Source of the DNA: Fusibacter_A sp965140735
GTDB lineage: Bacteria; Bacillota; Clostridia; Peptostreptococcales; Acidaminobacteraceae
Assembly: GCA_965140735.1 (NCBI GenBank)
Contig: OZ223306.1
Coordinates: forward strand, 4,898,001-4,962,000
DNA length: 64,000 bases
Direction of reading: 5' to 3'
The notes beneath the pieces are model-generated. The model saw only the letters and a program-made list of their open reading frames with translations. It was not told where the DNA came from and did not search any database. Positions 8,547-16,667 of this stretch are shown here, in pieces. Positions within the stretch are counted from its first letter, which is position 1. Each line of letters opens with the position of its first letter. The position numbers and the translations under genes are program-made.

Positions 8547-10013
8547 ATGAGTGCAATAAAAGAGGAACAGGTAAAAATAGATCAACAAGAAAAGAAGATT
8601 GAGAAATTCAAAGATTATCCACTGGATCATCAGATTAAACGCGCACTTGGAGAACTGGGATTTAATAGCCCTTTAGAGGTTCAGGCGATTACGATGCCGT
8701 TGATTTTTAAGGGGCAGGATTTAATCGTAAAGTCACAAACGGGTAGTGGGAAAACAGCTGCTTTTGCCATACCGATTTGTGAAAAAATAGATGTGGAACT
8801 TGAGAGACCCCAAGCGTTGGTACTTGCACCAACACGTGAACTTGCAGTACAAGTTAAAGAAGATATCGTGGATATTGGTAAATACAAAGGTCTCAAATTT
8901 TGTGCACTCTATGGTAAACAACCCATGGAGATACAACGAAAAGAACTCAAACAAAATCCTCATGTGATCGTTGCAACGCCTGGTAGAATGATGGACCATA
9001 TTTTAAATAAGAACGTTAAACTAGGTGATATTAAATACCTTGTGATAGATGAAGCTGATGAAATGTTGATTATGGGTTTTAAGGCTCAACTAGAAGCCAT
9101 TATCAAAAAATTGCCACTTGAACGTGTAACGCTACTCTTTTCTGCAACGATCCCGGAAGAAGTCCATACTTTAAGTCAGATGTATATGATTAATCCTGAG
9201 TACATTGAAATAGAATCAGATGTGCCAAATTTAGAAAAAATTGAACAGATTTACTATGCAGTGGACGGCTTAAAAAAAGTGGATTTCATGAAGAAGATGA
9301 TTAAACATGAACGCCCTGAAAAAACAATGATATTCTGTAATACACAAGCGCAAGTGGATGCTCTGTTTGATATTATGAAAAAATGGGATCGATCAACATG
9401 TGCAGTACATGGAGGAATGCCACAAGAAGTTCGTATGGAAAAAATGAGAGCGTTTAAAAAAGGAGAATATAAGACTTTAATTGCTACCGACTTAGCGGCA
9501 CGTGGTTTACATGTGAGAGGGATTACGCATGTGATCAACTATGGTGTGCCATTTGATCATGAAAACTATGTGCACAGAATAGGTCGAACAGGTCGTGTAG
9601 ATGAACATGGGATTGCCATTACGATGGTTATTCCAAGCGAAATGGAACGTTTTAAAGCACTTGAAGCTTTTTTAGGATATAAGATACCTTGTAAAGGTGG
9701 GCATGTAGAGAAAAAACAAAAAGGCGTTTCAGAAAAGAAAAATGCGAAGAATAGATATAAAGCAAGTCCTCAAAAGGGCGCTGAAGTTAAAGTTCAAATC
9801 AATGTCGGTGTCGCTAATAGCAATCTCAAAAGAAGTGATATTTTAGCCACGATTAGGAGTATGAACGGCATCACCAGTGAAGATATTGGCAAAATTGATA
9901 TGCGCGAAAAAACAACAAATGTGTCTATATTAAACGGTAAAGAAAGACTTGTCATAAAGGGCTTTGAATCTAGAAAAATGAAGGGTAAAGCCTATCGTGC
10001 CAAGCGCGGTTAG
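8547..10013 (+). CDS. dbpA: DEAD-box RNA helicase, DbpA/YxiN type
   Basis: This 488-residue ATP-dependent RNA helicase has motif Q around EVQAITMP, motif I QTGSGKTAA, PTRELA, TPGR, DEADEM, SATIPE, and the second RecA domain with AARGL and HRIGRTGR. Residues about 400-488 form a basic linker plus a DbpA-type RNA-binding domain (KVQINVGVANSNLKRSDI ... IKGFESRKMKG). In DbpA and YxiN this domain docks on hairpin 92 of 23S rRNA, so a role in 50S assembly is likely. The gene stands alone and is closed by a bidirectional terminator that it shares with the convergent znuA-like gene. Confidence 0.9.
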   Translation: MSAIKEEQVKIDQQEKKIEKFKDYPLDHQIKRALGELGFNSPLEVQAITMPLIFKGQDLIVKSQTGSGKTAAFAIPICEKIDVELERPQALVLAPTRELAVQVKEDIVDIGKYKGLKFCALYGKQPMEIQRKELKQNPHVIVATPGRMMDHILNKNVKLGDIKYLVIDEADEMLIMGFKAQLEAIIKKLPLERVTLLFSATIPEEVHTLSQMYMINPEYIEIESDVPNLEKIEQIYYAVDGLKKVDFMKKMIKHERPEKTMIFCNTQAQVDALFDIMKKWDRSTCAVHGGMPQEVRMEKMRAFKKGEYKTLIATDLAARGLHVRGITHVINYGVPFDHENYVHRIGRTGRVDEHGIAITMVIPSEMERFKALEAFLGYKIPCKGGHVEKKQKGVSEKKNAKNRYKASPQKGAEVKVQINVGVANSNLKRSDILATIRSMNGITSEDIGKIDMREKTTNVSILNGKERLVIKGFESRKMKGKAYRAKRG

Positions 10014-10030
10014 TGCATCAAAAAAAAAAT

Positions 10031-10080
10031 AAAACCATTGAAAACAGGCGATTATGTTGCTTGTTCTCAATGGTTTTTTT
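10031..10080. terminator. Bidirectional terminator between dbpA and the znuA-like gene
   Basis: The AAAACCATTGA / TCAATGGTTTT arms have an extra AACA/TGTT pairing, A-rich sequence on the left and T-rich on the right, so the hairpin can serve both converging genes. Confidence 0.85.
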
Positions 10081-10092
10081 CGAGATATTATA

Positions 10093-11031
10093 TTACTTCA
10101 AAGCTTCATAAATCTTTTCGAGATTCTCTGTCATGCGTGTGATATAATCTTTATCATCTTCATGAGAAGCTATCGTATAGATGGTCTCAACTTTTGCACC
10201 AACTTCATTGGCAAGTGTTTCAGAGACTTTTGGACTTACCATATCTTCTACAAATATAGTGGTTATATCATTTTCTAAGCAGTATGTCACAAGTTCTTTT
10301 AACTTTTTAGCACTGGGCTCTCCAGTGGCAAAGACATCTTGGACACTATTTTGTGTCAGTCCAAAGTCTCTGCATAGATACCCAAATGCAGCATGTCCTG
10401 TTACAAAGTTTTTATGTGTCACAGTACTTAATTTGCCAGCATAATCATCATATAAAGCTTCTAATTGATCGTAGAATTTAGTATAATTGGCCTCATAAAA
10501 AGCTTCGTTTGAAGGATCTATTTTGACAAGGGCTTCTTTGATATTGAGGGCTTCAATCTCTGCATTTTTTAAACTGAGCCAAACATGCGGGTCAAACTCT
10601 TTATGTTTTTCACTTGCTTCAGAAGCACTGAATTTGATTGGCGTGATACCTTTAGATGCTTCGACGACAACAAGTTCATCATTTTCAACAGCGCTTAATG
10701 TCTCATCAACCCAAGCAGACTCCATTCCCATACCACTATAAACAAATAGTTGAGCCGTATTTAATGTTTCGATATCAGAGGGTTTTGGCATGAAACTGTG
10801 GGGTTCAGTGCCATCGGGAATCATTGACTGGACGCTCACTTTATCACCACCTACTGCTTCTACGAACTCTCGCATGGCATCAAATGAAACCACGACATCA
10901 AGTTTAGTGGATTCAGTACTTGATGTCTCCACTGGAGCAGGTGTAGTATCTTTGTTAGCATTGCTATTGCAAGCTGATAGTGTGAGTAAAAGACTTACCG
11001 CAAGTAAAATAACAGCTATTCTTTTTAACAT
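10093..11031 (-). CDS. znuA: Zinc-type metal ABC transporter substrate-binding lipoprotein (ZnuA/AdcA-like)
   Basis: This 312-residue cluster A-I binding protein has a lipoprotein signal (LTLSACNS, lipidated Cys near residue 21). Expected metal ligands are visible: His in GTEPHSFMPKPSD, His in FDPHVWLS, and His in VTGHAAFGYLCRDFGL, followed by an acidic site in FVEDMVSPK. The His-rich loop between the first and second sites is short, as in many Mn/Zn binders, so zinc is inferred mainly from the neighbouring Fur-family, COG0523 and ycgQ-like genes. The start is the ATG at 11031 (AGGAG at 11039-11043), not the in-frame upstream ATG. It is divergent from znuC and shares a palindromic operator region with it. 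Confidence 0.88.
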   Translation of the reverse strand: MLKRIAVILLAVSLLLTLSACNSNANKDTTPAPVETSSTESTKLDVVVSFDAMREFVEAVGGDKVSVQSMIPDGTEPHSFMPKPSDIETLNTAQLFVYSGMGMESAWVDETLSAVENDELVVVEASKGITPIKFSASEASEKHKEFDPHVWLSLKNAEIEALNIKEALVKIDPSNEAFYEANYTKFYDQLEALYDDYAGKLSTVTHKNFVTGHAAFGYLCRDFGLTQNSVQDVFATGEPSAKKLKELVTYCLENDITTIFVEDMVSPKVSETLANEVGAKVETIYTIASHEDDKDYITRMTENLEKIYEALK

Positions 11032-11050
11032 TTTTGTACTCCTTTCAAAA

Positions 11051-11085
11051 TTATAGTTGCAAATAGTTCGCATTTGCAACTATAA
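11051..11085. promoter_or_regulatory. 14-bp-arm inverted repeat in the divergent znuA/znuC promoter, probable Zur operator
   Basis: The arms TTATAGTTGCAAAT (11051-11064) and ATTTGCAACTATAA (11072-11085) are perfect inverted repeats around a 7-base centre. The site overlaps AT-rich -10-like sequence between the two divergent genes. A Fur-family regulator is encoded three genes away in the same operon, so this is the natural candidate operator. The regulator assignment is inference. Confidence 0.75.
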
Positions 11086-11138
11086 TATAATATATAGAAT
11101 TCGCTGTCAACACAATAATTTTAAGAAAGGCATAAAAT

Positions 11139-11822
11139 ATGATCGAAATTCAAAATCTTTATTTTTCATATTCAAATCAGTCCGCTAATGTGTTAAATGA
11201 TATAAACTTGACTGTCAATAGAGGTGATTACATTTCAGTACTTGGTGAAAATGGTTCAGGCAAAAGTACGTTGATGAAACTCATTTTAAAAATCATGACA
11301 CCAACTGCGGGACATTTAAAAAATGGCTTTTCAAGAATCGGGTATGTACCACAATTATTTGAGAATTTAAACACACAATTTCCAATTACGGTGTATGAAA
11401 TTTTAGACTGTTATCGTAAAATAGTCAAAATTAAAGATAAAAACTGTGTAAGTCAATCTTTAGAAATTGTAAATATGAGTGATTTTAAAAATGCACTTAT
11501 AGGGACCTTGTCAGGTGGTCAAAGACAGAAGATCTTTATTGCACGTGCACTGATAGGGAATCCTGATTTACTCATTTTAGATGAGCCTTCAAGTGGCATT
11601 GATGTCAATAGTCAAGATGAAATATATAGATTGATTAAGGAGATTAACATTGATCGTCATGTTACGGTGATATCTGTTGAACACAATCTCAAGGCCGCTA
11701 TGGATAATTCATCTCATATCTATCACTTGAAAAATGGGAGTGGACATTTATGTAAACCCGTTGATTATATCAATGATTATGTAAAATCAAGCACAGGAGG
11801 CAGAGTCAATGTTTCAATATAG
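11139..11822 (+). CDS. znuC: Metal (zinc) ABC transporter ATP-binding protein
   Basis: This 227-residue ATPase of the zinc/manganese uptake family has Walker A GENGSGKST, signature LSGGQRQK, Walker B LLILDEPSSG, and an H-loop VEHN. The short length without an extra C-terminal domain is normal for ZnuC/AdcC. Its 3' end overlaps the permease gene by 14 bases. It should power uptake of the metal bound by the divergently encoded lipoprotein, with transcription from the shared palindrome-bearing region. Confidence 0.9.
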   Translation: MIEIQNLYFSYSNQSANVLNDINLTVNRGDYISVLGENGSGKSTLMKLILKIMTPTAGHLKNGFSRIGYVPQLFENLNTQFPITVYEILDCYRKIVKIKDKNCVSQSLEIVNMSDFKNALIGTLSGGQRQKIFIARALIGNPDLLILDEPSSGIDVNSQDEIYRLIKEINIDRHVTVISVEHNLKAAMDNSSHIYHLKNGSGHLCKPVDYINDYVKSSTGGRVNVSI

Positions 11823-12615
11823 CTTTATGCAAAACGCTTTTATAATTGCAGTACTAATTTCAGTTTTATGCCCTGTGGTAGGCATGTTTTTAGTCTTAAG
11901 AAGATATTCGATGATTGGAGATACCTTGGCGCATTCTTCTTTAGCAGGCGTAGCCATTGGATTGATGCTCGGTTTTAATCCGATAATAAGTGCTTTTGTG
12001 GCAACATCTGTATTTGGGGTTTTGATTGAAATTTTAAGGACATATTATAAAAAATATGCAGAATTAATTTTATCTGTGATCTTATCACTTTCAGTGGGAA
12101 TCGCCATAACGATTATCAGCTCTGGTCATGCTCATGCCAATGTTGAAACTTTTTTGTTTGGGAGTATTTTAACCGTAACGCGGATGGATCTATTGACAGT
12201 GCTAGCACTTAGCTTGTTTTCAATAGCAGTTATTGCGATTTTTTATAATCAATTGGTCTTTATCACATTTGATGAAGATGGCGCACAGATTGCTGGTGTA
12301 AAAGTAAAGCGCATTAATTATATCTTTGCGCTTCTAGTAGCAGCTACAATCTCCGTTTCCATACAGATTGTCGGTGTTCTCGTATTGAGTTCGCTCATTG
12401 CACTCCCCTCTGCCACAGCTTTACAACTCAATAAGGGGTTTAAGGCGACTTTAGCTTTTTCAGTATTGATCAGTATGATTAATATTATTTCAGGATTGTT
12501 TATTTCTTACTATATAGATGCAGCACCGGGTGGTGTAACGGCGATTATGTCAGTGGTAACGCTACTCTGTGTTATTACCTATCAGAAATTTAAAGATTAT
12601 AATAGGCGAAAATGA
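11809..12615 (+). CDS. znuB: Metal (zinc) ABC transporter permease, ABC-3 family
   Basis: This 268-residue integral membrane protein has about seven to eight helices and belongs to the ABC-3 (ZnuB/AdcB/MntB) family. Family-typical segments are GDTLAHSSLAGVAIG near residue 40 and the C-terminal APGGVTAI. AGGAGG lies just before the ATG at 11809, inside the 3' end of znuC, so the two are translationally coupled. It forms the channel of the zinc importer with ZnuC and the ZnuA-like lipoprotein. Confidence 0.9.
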   Translation: MFQYSFMQNAFIIAVLISVLCPVVGMFLVLRRYSMIGDTLAHSSLAGVAIGLMLGFNPIISAFVATSVFGVLIEILRTYYKKYAELILSVILSLSVGIAITIISSGHAHANVETFLFGSILTVTRMDLLTVLALSLFSIAVIAIFYNQLVFITFDEDGAQIAGVKVKRINYIFALLVAATISVSIQIVGVLVLSSLIALPSATALQLNKGFKATLAFSVLISMINIISGLFISYYIDAAPGGVTAIMSVVTLLCVITYQKFKDYNRRK

Positions 12616-12660
12616 TTTAGCTGGCGTAAAATTTAGTTTAGTGGTGAAAGGAGTAATTTT

Positions 12661-13086
12661 ATGAAACCAACAGAACATTGTAAAAAGATTTTAAGCGGCG
12701 CAGACATAAAATATTCAAAGCAAAGAGCTATTATTTTAGAGTTGTTAAATGCTTCAGATACGCCTTTGACAGCTGAGGCAATTTACATTCAGATAAAGGA
12801 AATGGATGTCTCAATGAATTTGTCAACGGTCTATAGAGTACTTGATCTTTTCACGTTAAAGGGCTTGGTAACAAAAAATTATATTGGTGATATAAACAAG
12901 GCATCTTATGAACGGAATCGAATGGAACATAAGCATTACTTAATATGCTTGAAATGCAAGCGCAGTATACCCATTTATGAATGCCCACTTGAAAAATTTG
13001 GGAAGTATCTGGAAGAAAAATTGGATATTGATATAGTGAGCCATAAGGTTGAGTTATATGGCTATTGTTCAGACTGCAAGCGGTAG
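12661..13086 (+). CDS. zur: Fur family metalloregulator, probable Zur
   Basis: This 141-residue Fur-family repressor has an N-terminal winged helix (about residues 1-85, with the STVYRVLDLF recognition-helix region) and a dimerisation domain. The latter holds HKHYLICLKC and the C-terminal YCSDCK, the two CxxC pairs that hold structural zinc. Fur, Zur and PerR are hard to separate by motif; its place between znuB and a COG0523 GTPase argues for zinc sensing and autoregulation through the palindrome at 11051-11085. GGAG precedes the ATG. It ends 20 bases before the next start. Confidence 0.85.
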   Translation: MKPTEHCKKILSGADIKYSKQRAIILELLNASDTPLTAEAIYIQIKEMDVSMNLSTVYRVLDLFTLKGLVTKNYIGDINKASYERNRMEHKHYLICLKCKRSIPIYECPLEKFGKYLEEKLDIDIVSHKVELYGYCSDCKR

Positions 13087-13106
13087 ACAGATGGAGGTAT
13101 GACAGA

Positions 13107-14078
13107 GTGAAGACAAAGCTTGATATTATTTCTGGATTTTTAGGTGCTGGAAAGACGACTTTAATTCAGAAATTAATTGGTGAAAAATTATTTGAAGAGC
13201 AATTGGCAATAATTGAAAATGAATTCGGTGAGATCGGTATAGATGGAAGCCTTTTAAAAAGAGGTGGTGTTGAAGTAAAGGAGATCAATTCAGGGTGTAT
13301 CTGTTGTACACTTGTGGGTGATTTTGAGATCGCAATAGAAGAAATCATTTCAACATATCATCCTGATCGGTTGATCATAGAGCCATCAGGTGTAGGTAAG
13401 TTATCAGATGTTATTAAAGCTTGCGAAACACCTCATATAAAAGAATTGGTTGATATCAACATGATTATCACAGTTGTAGATGTTCTAAAATATAAGACTT
13501 ATATGAAGAACTTTGGCGCATTTTTTGAGAATCAAATCCGTTATGCAAAGACGATTATACTGAGTCGAACTCAAAAGACAGATGATCAAAAAATTGCAGT
13601 TACAGTGGCTGATATTCAAAGAAAAAATTCTAAAGCGAGTATCATTACCACACCTTGGGAAGCCTTAGATGCCGCATTAATGCTCTCTGTGGCTGAGCAG
13701 GATGTTTCTTTATCTTTAGAAAACCAAGTGAAGGCTTTACACGCTCAGAACGTGATGTCGATCCAAGTAGAGGGAGATTTTCATAATCACAGTGCAGATG
13801 CTGTTTTTGATGTTTGGAGTGTGGAAACACCAAGATGTTATGATAAAAAAGAACTGAAACAGATATTAGAAATCCTAAATACGGAGACGAAGTACGGTCT
13901 TGTTTTAAGGGGAAAAGGCATTGTACAGATGCATTCAAAAGAATGGATTCAGTTTGATTATGTGCCAGAAGAAATTGGGATTCAAATAACTCAGGCCGAT
14001 TATACAGGGAGACTCTGTATCATTGGAAAAAAACTTAACAAAGAAGAGATTAATAATCTTTTCTCTATAACCACGTAG
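13107..14078 (+). CDS. COG0523/CobW-family G3E GTPase (putative zinc metallochaperone)
   Basis: This 323-residue GTPase has an N-terminal P-loop GFLGAGKTT (Walker A), the metal-binding SGCICCTL motif (CxCC), a Walker B region RLIIEPSG, and a C-terminal CobW_C-like domain. The base-recognition motif, usually NKxD, reads LSRTQ here, so nucleotide preference may differ. In zinc regulons such proteins (YciC/ZagA, ZNG1 group) deliver zinc to client enzymes under starvation. The start is the GTG at 13107 with GGAGG at 13093-13097; the frame extends upstream to an ATG at 13065, but this would overlap zur and has no ribosome site. The related but degenerate domain in the next gene makes a tandem pair. 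Confidence 0.85.
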   Translation: MKTKLDIISGFLGAGKTTLIQKLIGEKLFEEQLAIIENEFGEIGIDGSLLKRGGVEVKEINSGCICCTLVGDFEIAIEEIISTYHPDRLIIEPSGVGKLSDVIKACETPHIKELVDINMIITVVDVLKYKTYMKNFGAFFENQIRYAKTIILSRTQKTDDQKIAVTVADIQRKNSKASIITTPWEALDAALMLSVAEQDVSLSLENQVKALHAQNVMSIQVEGDFHNHSADAVFDVWSVETPRCYDKKELKQILEILNTETKYGLVLRGKGIVQMHSKEWIQFDYVPEEIGIQITQADYTGRLCIIGKKLNKEEINNLFSITT

Positions 14079-14089
14079 GTGAGGTAGAC

Positions 14090-15682
14090 ATGAAGACTCA
14101 GATTGATATTATCTCAGGATTCCTAGGGTCAGGAAAAACAAAACTCATCAATCACTTTTTAGAAGAGAATATTCAGATGAAAGAAAAAGTGGTTGTTATA
14201 CAATGTGAAGATGGTGAAACTGAGATTGATCAGGTAATCGTAAAAGAACAAGATGTTTGGCTTACTAGAACGAAGATAGAAAATTTGTTAGATCCGTATC
14301 ATATTTATGATCTTATAAAAAAGCATCGGCCTGAAAGACTTATTATTGAGTACAATGGGATGGCGAAATTAAATGATTTCTTAGAAGTTTTACAAGAAAA
14401 ATTATTGAGAAAGCATTTATTTATTGGTGAAATCATAAACACGATTGATGCGACAACTTTTGACTTATTTACTCAAAACATTGGCGGCACATTTATTGAA
14501 CAAATTGGAAATTCGGAAGTGCTTATTTTAAATAATTCGGAAGGTCTTCCTGAGTCTGATTTACAGGCTTTAGAAGCAAAACTGAAAACGATGAATGCTC
14601 TTGCTAAAATCATTTATCCCTCAGGCGATTCTGATTTAGAAGAAGCAACTGTGGCAAACAATAGAAGCGAAAAGTTTTTGAATATCTTTCTGATATTGTT
14701 TGCAGTTTTTATAAGCGTGTACTTATCCATATCTTTTTTAAAGAATACTCAAATAAATTGGGTTGAAGCATTTTATTCTAAAGTACTGGTGCTTAACACG
14801 GTGTTTTTGAGTATTTTGTTGCAGGCTTTTCCCTTCATTTTATTTGGTGTATTTGTATCCTCAATCATTCAAGTACTTATTCCTAATGAAGTCATTGTAA
14901 AGCTGTTTCCAAGAAATAAAGGATTGGGTTTTCTGGCAGCATTAGGCGCAGGTATTTTTTTCCCGGTCTGTGACTGTGCAGTGATTCCGGTGGCATCTAG
15001 GCTTGTCAAAAAAGGTGTCCCCCTAGGGATTGCAGTCACTTTTATGTTAGCAGCCCCAATTTTGAATCCAATCGTGGTGGCGTCAACCTTATATGCCTTT
15101 CCTGGACAGCCTATGATAGCCTTATCAAGGGTTGTCATAGGCGGTATTGTTGCTCTAATTGTAGGTCTAATAATTGCTTTTATTAAACTGGATCAGGATG
15201 TTTTACTGGATGGCTCTGATGCGTTTTATTGTGACTGTGAAAGTTGTTTAGAGCTAGAAGTAAACACAGGTTTTTTAGGTAAAATAAGAGCTGTCTTTTC
15301 ACATACCAGTGCGGAGTTTATCACTGTAGGTCGTTTTTTAATTATTGGGGCATTTTTGTCAAGCCTTGTACAAGTCTTCGTTCCAAAAGAAATAGTACTT
15401 ACTTTAAGTGATAAACCAGTGGTGGCATTGATCATTATGATGCTCTCTGCTTTTGTCCTATCTATTTGTTCAACTTCGGATGCTTTTATTGCAAGAACCT
15501 TTGTAAATCAAATGTCTATGGGATCAGTCATGGGTTTTTTAGTTCTTGGACCGATGATCGATATCAAGAATTTATTAATGTTGACCAGTAGCTTTAAAAA
15601 AGGTTTTATAGTGAGATTAGTCCTTTTAATATTTGCTATTTCTTTCGAGGTATTATTAATTGCAATGAAACTACTGTTTTAG
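14090..15682 (+). CDS. G3E GTPase-like domain fused to YraQ/YcgR-type permease
   Basis: This 530-residue protein has two parts. Residues 1 to about 185 resemble the COG0523 GTPase just upstream, with an intact P-loop GFLGSGKTK, but the CxCC metal site is gone (the aligned region reads VWLTRTKIENLL), EPSG has become EYNG and NKxD reads NNSE. From about residue 195 the chain is a permease of the UPF0718/DUF318 family with about eight helices and the hallmark FPVCDCAVIPVASR near residue 295, plus LAAPILNPIV. A cytoplasmic DCESCLELE segment (about 380-388) could bind metal. It is followed after 10 bases by a YcgQ-like gene; in B. subtilis ycgR-ycgQ belong to the Zur regulon. A GTP-linked metal delivery or transport role is inference. 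Confidence 0.82.
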   Translation: MKTQIDIISGFLGSGKTKLINHFLEENIQMKEKVVVIQCEDGETEIDQVIVKEQDVWLTRTKIENLLDPYHIYDLIKKHRPERLIIEYNGMAKLNDFLEVLQEKLLRKHLFIGEIINTIDATTFDLFTQNIGGTFIEQIGNSEVLILNNSEGLPESDLQALEAKLKTMNALAKIIYPSGDSDLEEATVANNRSEKFLNIFLILFAVFISVYLSISFLKNTQINWVEAFYSKVLVLNTVFLSILLQAFPFILFGVFVSSIIQVLIPNEVIVKLFPRNKGLGFLAALGAGIFFPVCDCAVIPVASRLVKKGVPLGIAVTFMLAAPILNPIVVASTLYAFPGQPMIALSRVVIGGIVALIVGLIIAFIKLDQDVLLDGSDAFYCDCESCLELEVNTGFLGKIRAVFSHTSAEFITVGRFLIIGAFLSSLVQVFVPKEIVLTLSDKPVVALIIMMLSAFVLSICSTSDAFIARTFVNQMSMGSVMGFLVLGPMIDIKNLLMLTSSFKKGFIVRLVLLIFAISFEVLLIAMKLLF

Positions 15683-15692
15683 GAGATGACTA

Positions 15693-16550
15693 ATGTATAT
15701 AAAAGGTTCAAAACATATTAATATAGATGCCGTATTCAAAATTGCTGTTTTTCTAGGATTTGCATTTCTTTTTTATACAATGATTGCATCTGGTGAAATT
15801 AGCTATTATGTTCATCCAAGAATTGTGCCTTACGTAAAATGGGGCATAGGTGCCCTTGTGCTCATTGCTTTATTCACCACAAGAGATCTATTTAGAATAA
15901 AGCGTCAAATTAATATAGTGCCCTATCTATTTTTCTTGATTCCATTGGTGACAGGGTTTGCTTTACCTGTAAAAGTTATGGATGCTACGTCAACTGCAAC
16001 AGGGGTACAATTGACTAAGAAGGTGCCAGTACAAGACAGTGTTCGATCTGCCATGAAACCTGCTCTAAATGTAGAACTTGATTCAGATAAAACGTTTAAA
16101 GCAAAGACGGATAAAACGGTTACAGAAGTGCCAGTTGAAGAACAACCTTCCAAGGTTCCGAGTCAAGTTAAAGATCCATTAGAGGGACCAGTCTTTTTAA
16201 AAACAGTGGATCATTTATCTTCAGATTTGGATGGGTGTATCGGACAAGAAGTGGAGCTTGCGGGATTTATATACGTAGAGGATGGCTTTGAGTCCAATCA
16301 ATTCGTAATTGGGAGATATGTCGTTACTTGCTGTGCTGCTGATGCTGAGATATATGGCGTATTGTGTAAAGATGTAAGTGACTTTGATCATAAAGCGAAT
16401 AGCTGGGTTAAAGTAAAGGGCACCGTAGAGAAGACGACTTATATGAGTTCATATGATGATAAAGAAATCGAAATGGCTCAAATTGTAATTGAAGAGATTG
16501 AATCTATCGCACCCCCTAAAGAGCCGTATATCTATTATACGCTCAAATGA
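15693..16550 (+). CDS. YcgQ-like TIGR03943/DUF1980 family putative permease subunit
   Basis: This 285-residue protein has two or three N-terminal helices, a hydrophilic variable linker (about 105-165) and a C-terminal globular domain. The domain holds the family hallmark RYVVTCCAADAE and an OB-like segment (WVKVKGTVEKT). Homologues regularly pair with UPF0718-type permeases and are Zur-regulated in Bacillus. It is the last gene of the zinc operon: ATG at 15693 with GGAG upstream, and a strong terminator behind. Its function is unknown; the twin cysteines suggest metal handling at the membrane. Confidence 0.82.
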   Translation: MYIKGSKHINIDAVFKIAVFLGFAFLFYTMIASGEISYYVHPRIVPYVKWGIGALVLIALFTTRDLFRIKRQINIVPYLFFLIPLVTGFALPVKVMDATSTATGVQLTKKVPVQDSVRSAMKPALNVELDSDKTFKAKTDKTVTEVPVEEQPSKVPSQVKDPLEGPVFLKTVDHLSSDLDGCIGQEVELAGFIYVEDGFESNQFVIGRYVVTCCAADAEIYGVLCKDVSDFDHKANSWVKVKGTVEKTTYMSSYDDKEIEMAQIVIEEIESIAPPKEPYIYYTLK

Positions 16551-16561
16551 AGTCATACTAT

Positions 16562-16599
16562 AAATCTTTGCGAGACTTGTGGTCGGCAGAGATTTTTTT
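16562..16599 (+). terminator. Terminator of the zinc operon
   Basis: An AATCTTTGC / GCAGAGATT stem with an inner GAC/GTC pair is followed by seven T residues. It ends the znuC to ycgQ-like transcript. Confidence 0.85.
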
Positions 16600-16667
16600 G
16601 CTATTGTGAAATTGTACTTAAAATTAATTGAATTGATGTCTTATGATGATAGTCAAGGAGGAATGAG

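Noticed and set aside
10054..11056. Several plus-strand open frames across the znuA-like gene
   Set aside because: They lie antisense to a clear lipoprotein gene and show no domain or ribosome site.
13065..13106. Upstream ATG start for the COG0523 GTPase gene
   Set aside because: It would overlap zur by 22 bases without a ribosome site; GGAGG before the GTG at 13107 is clearly better.
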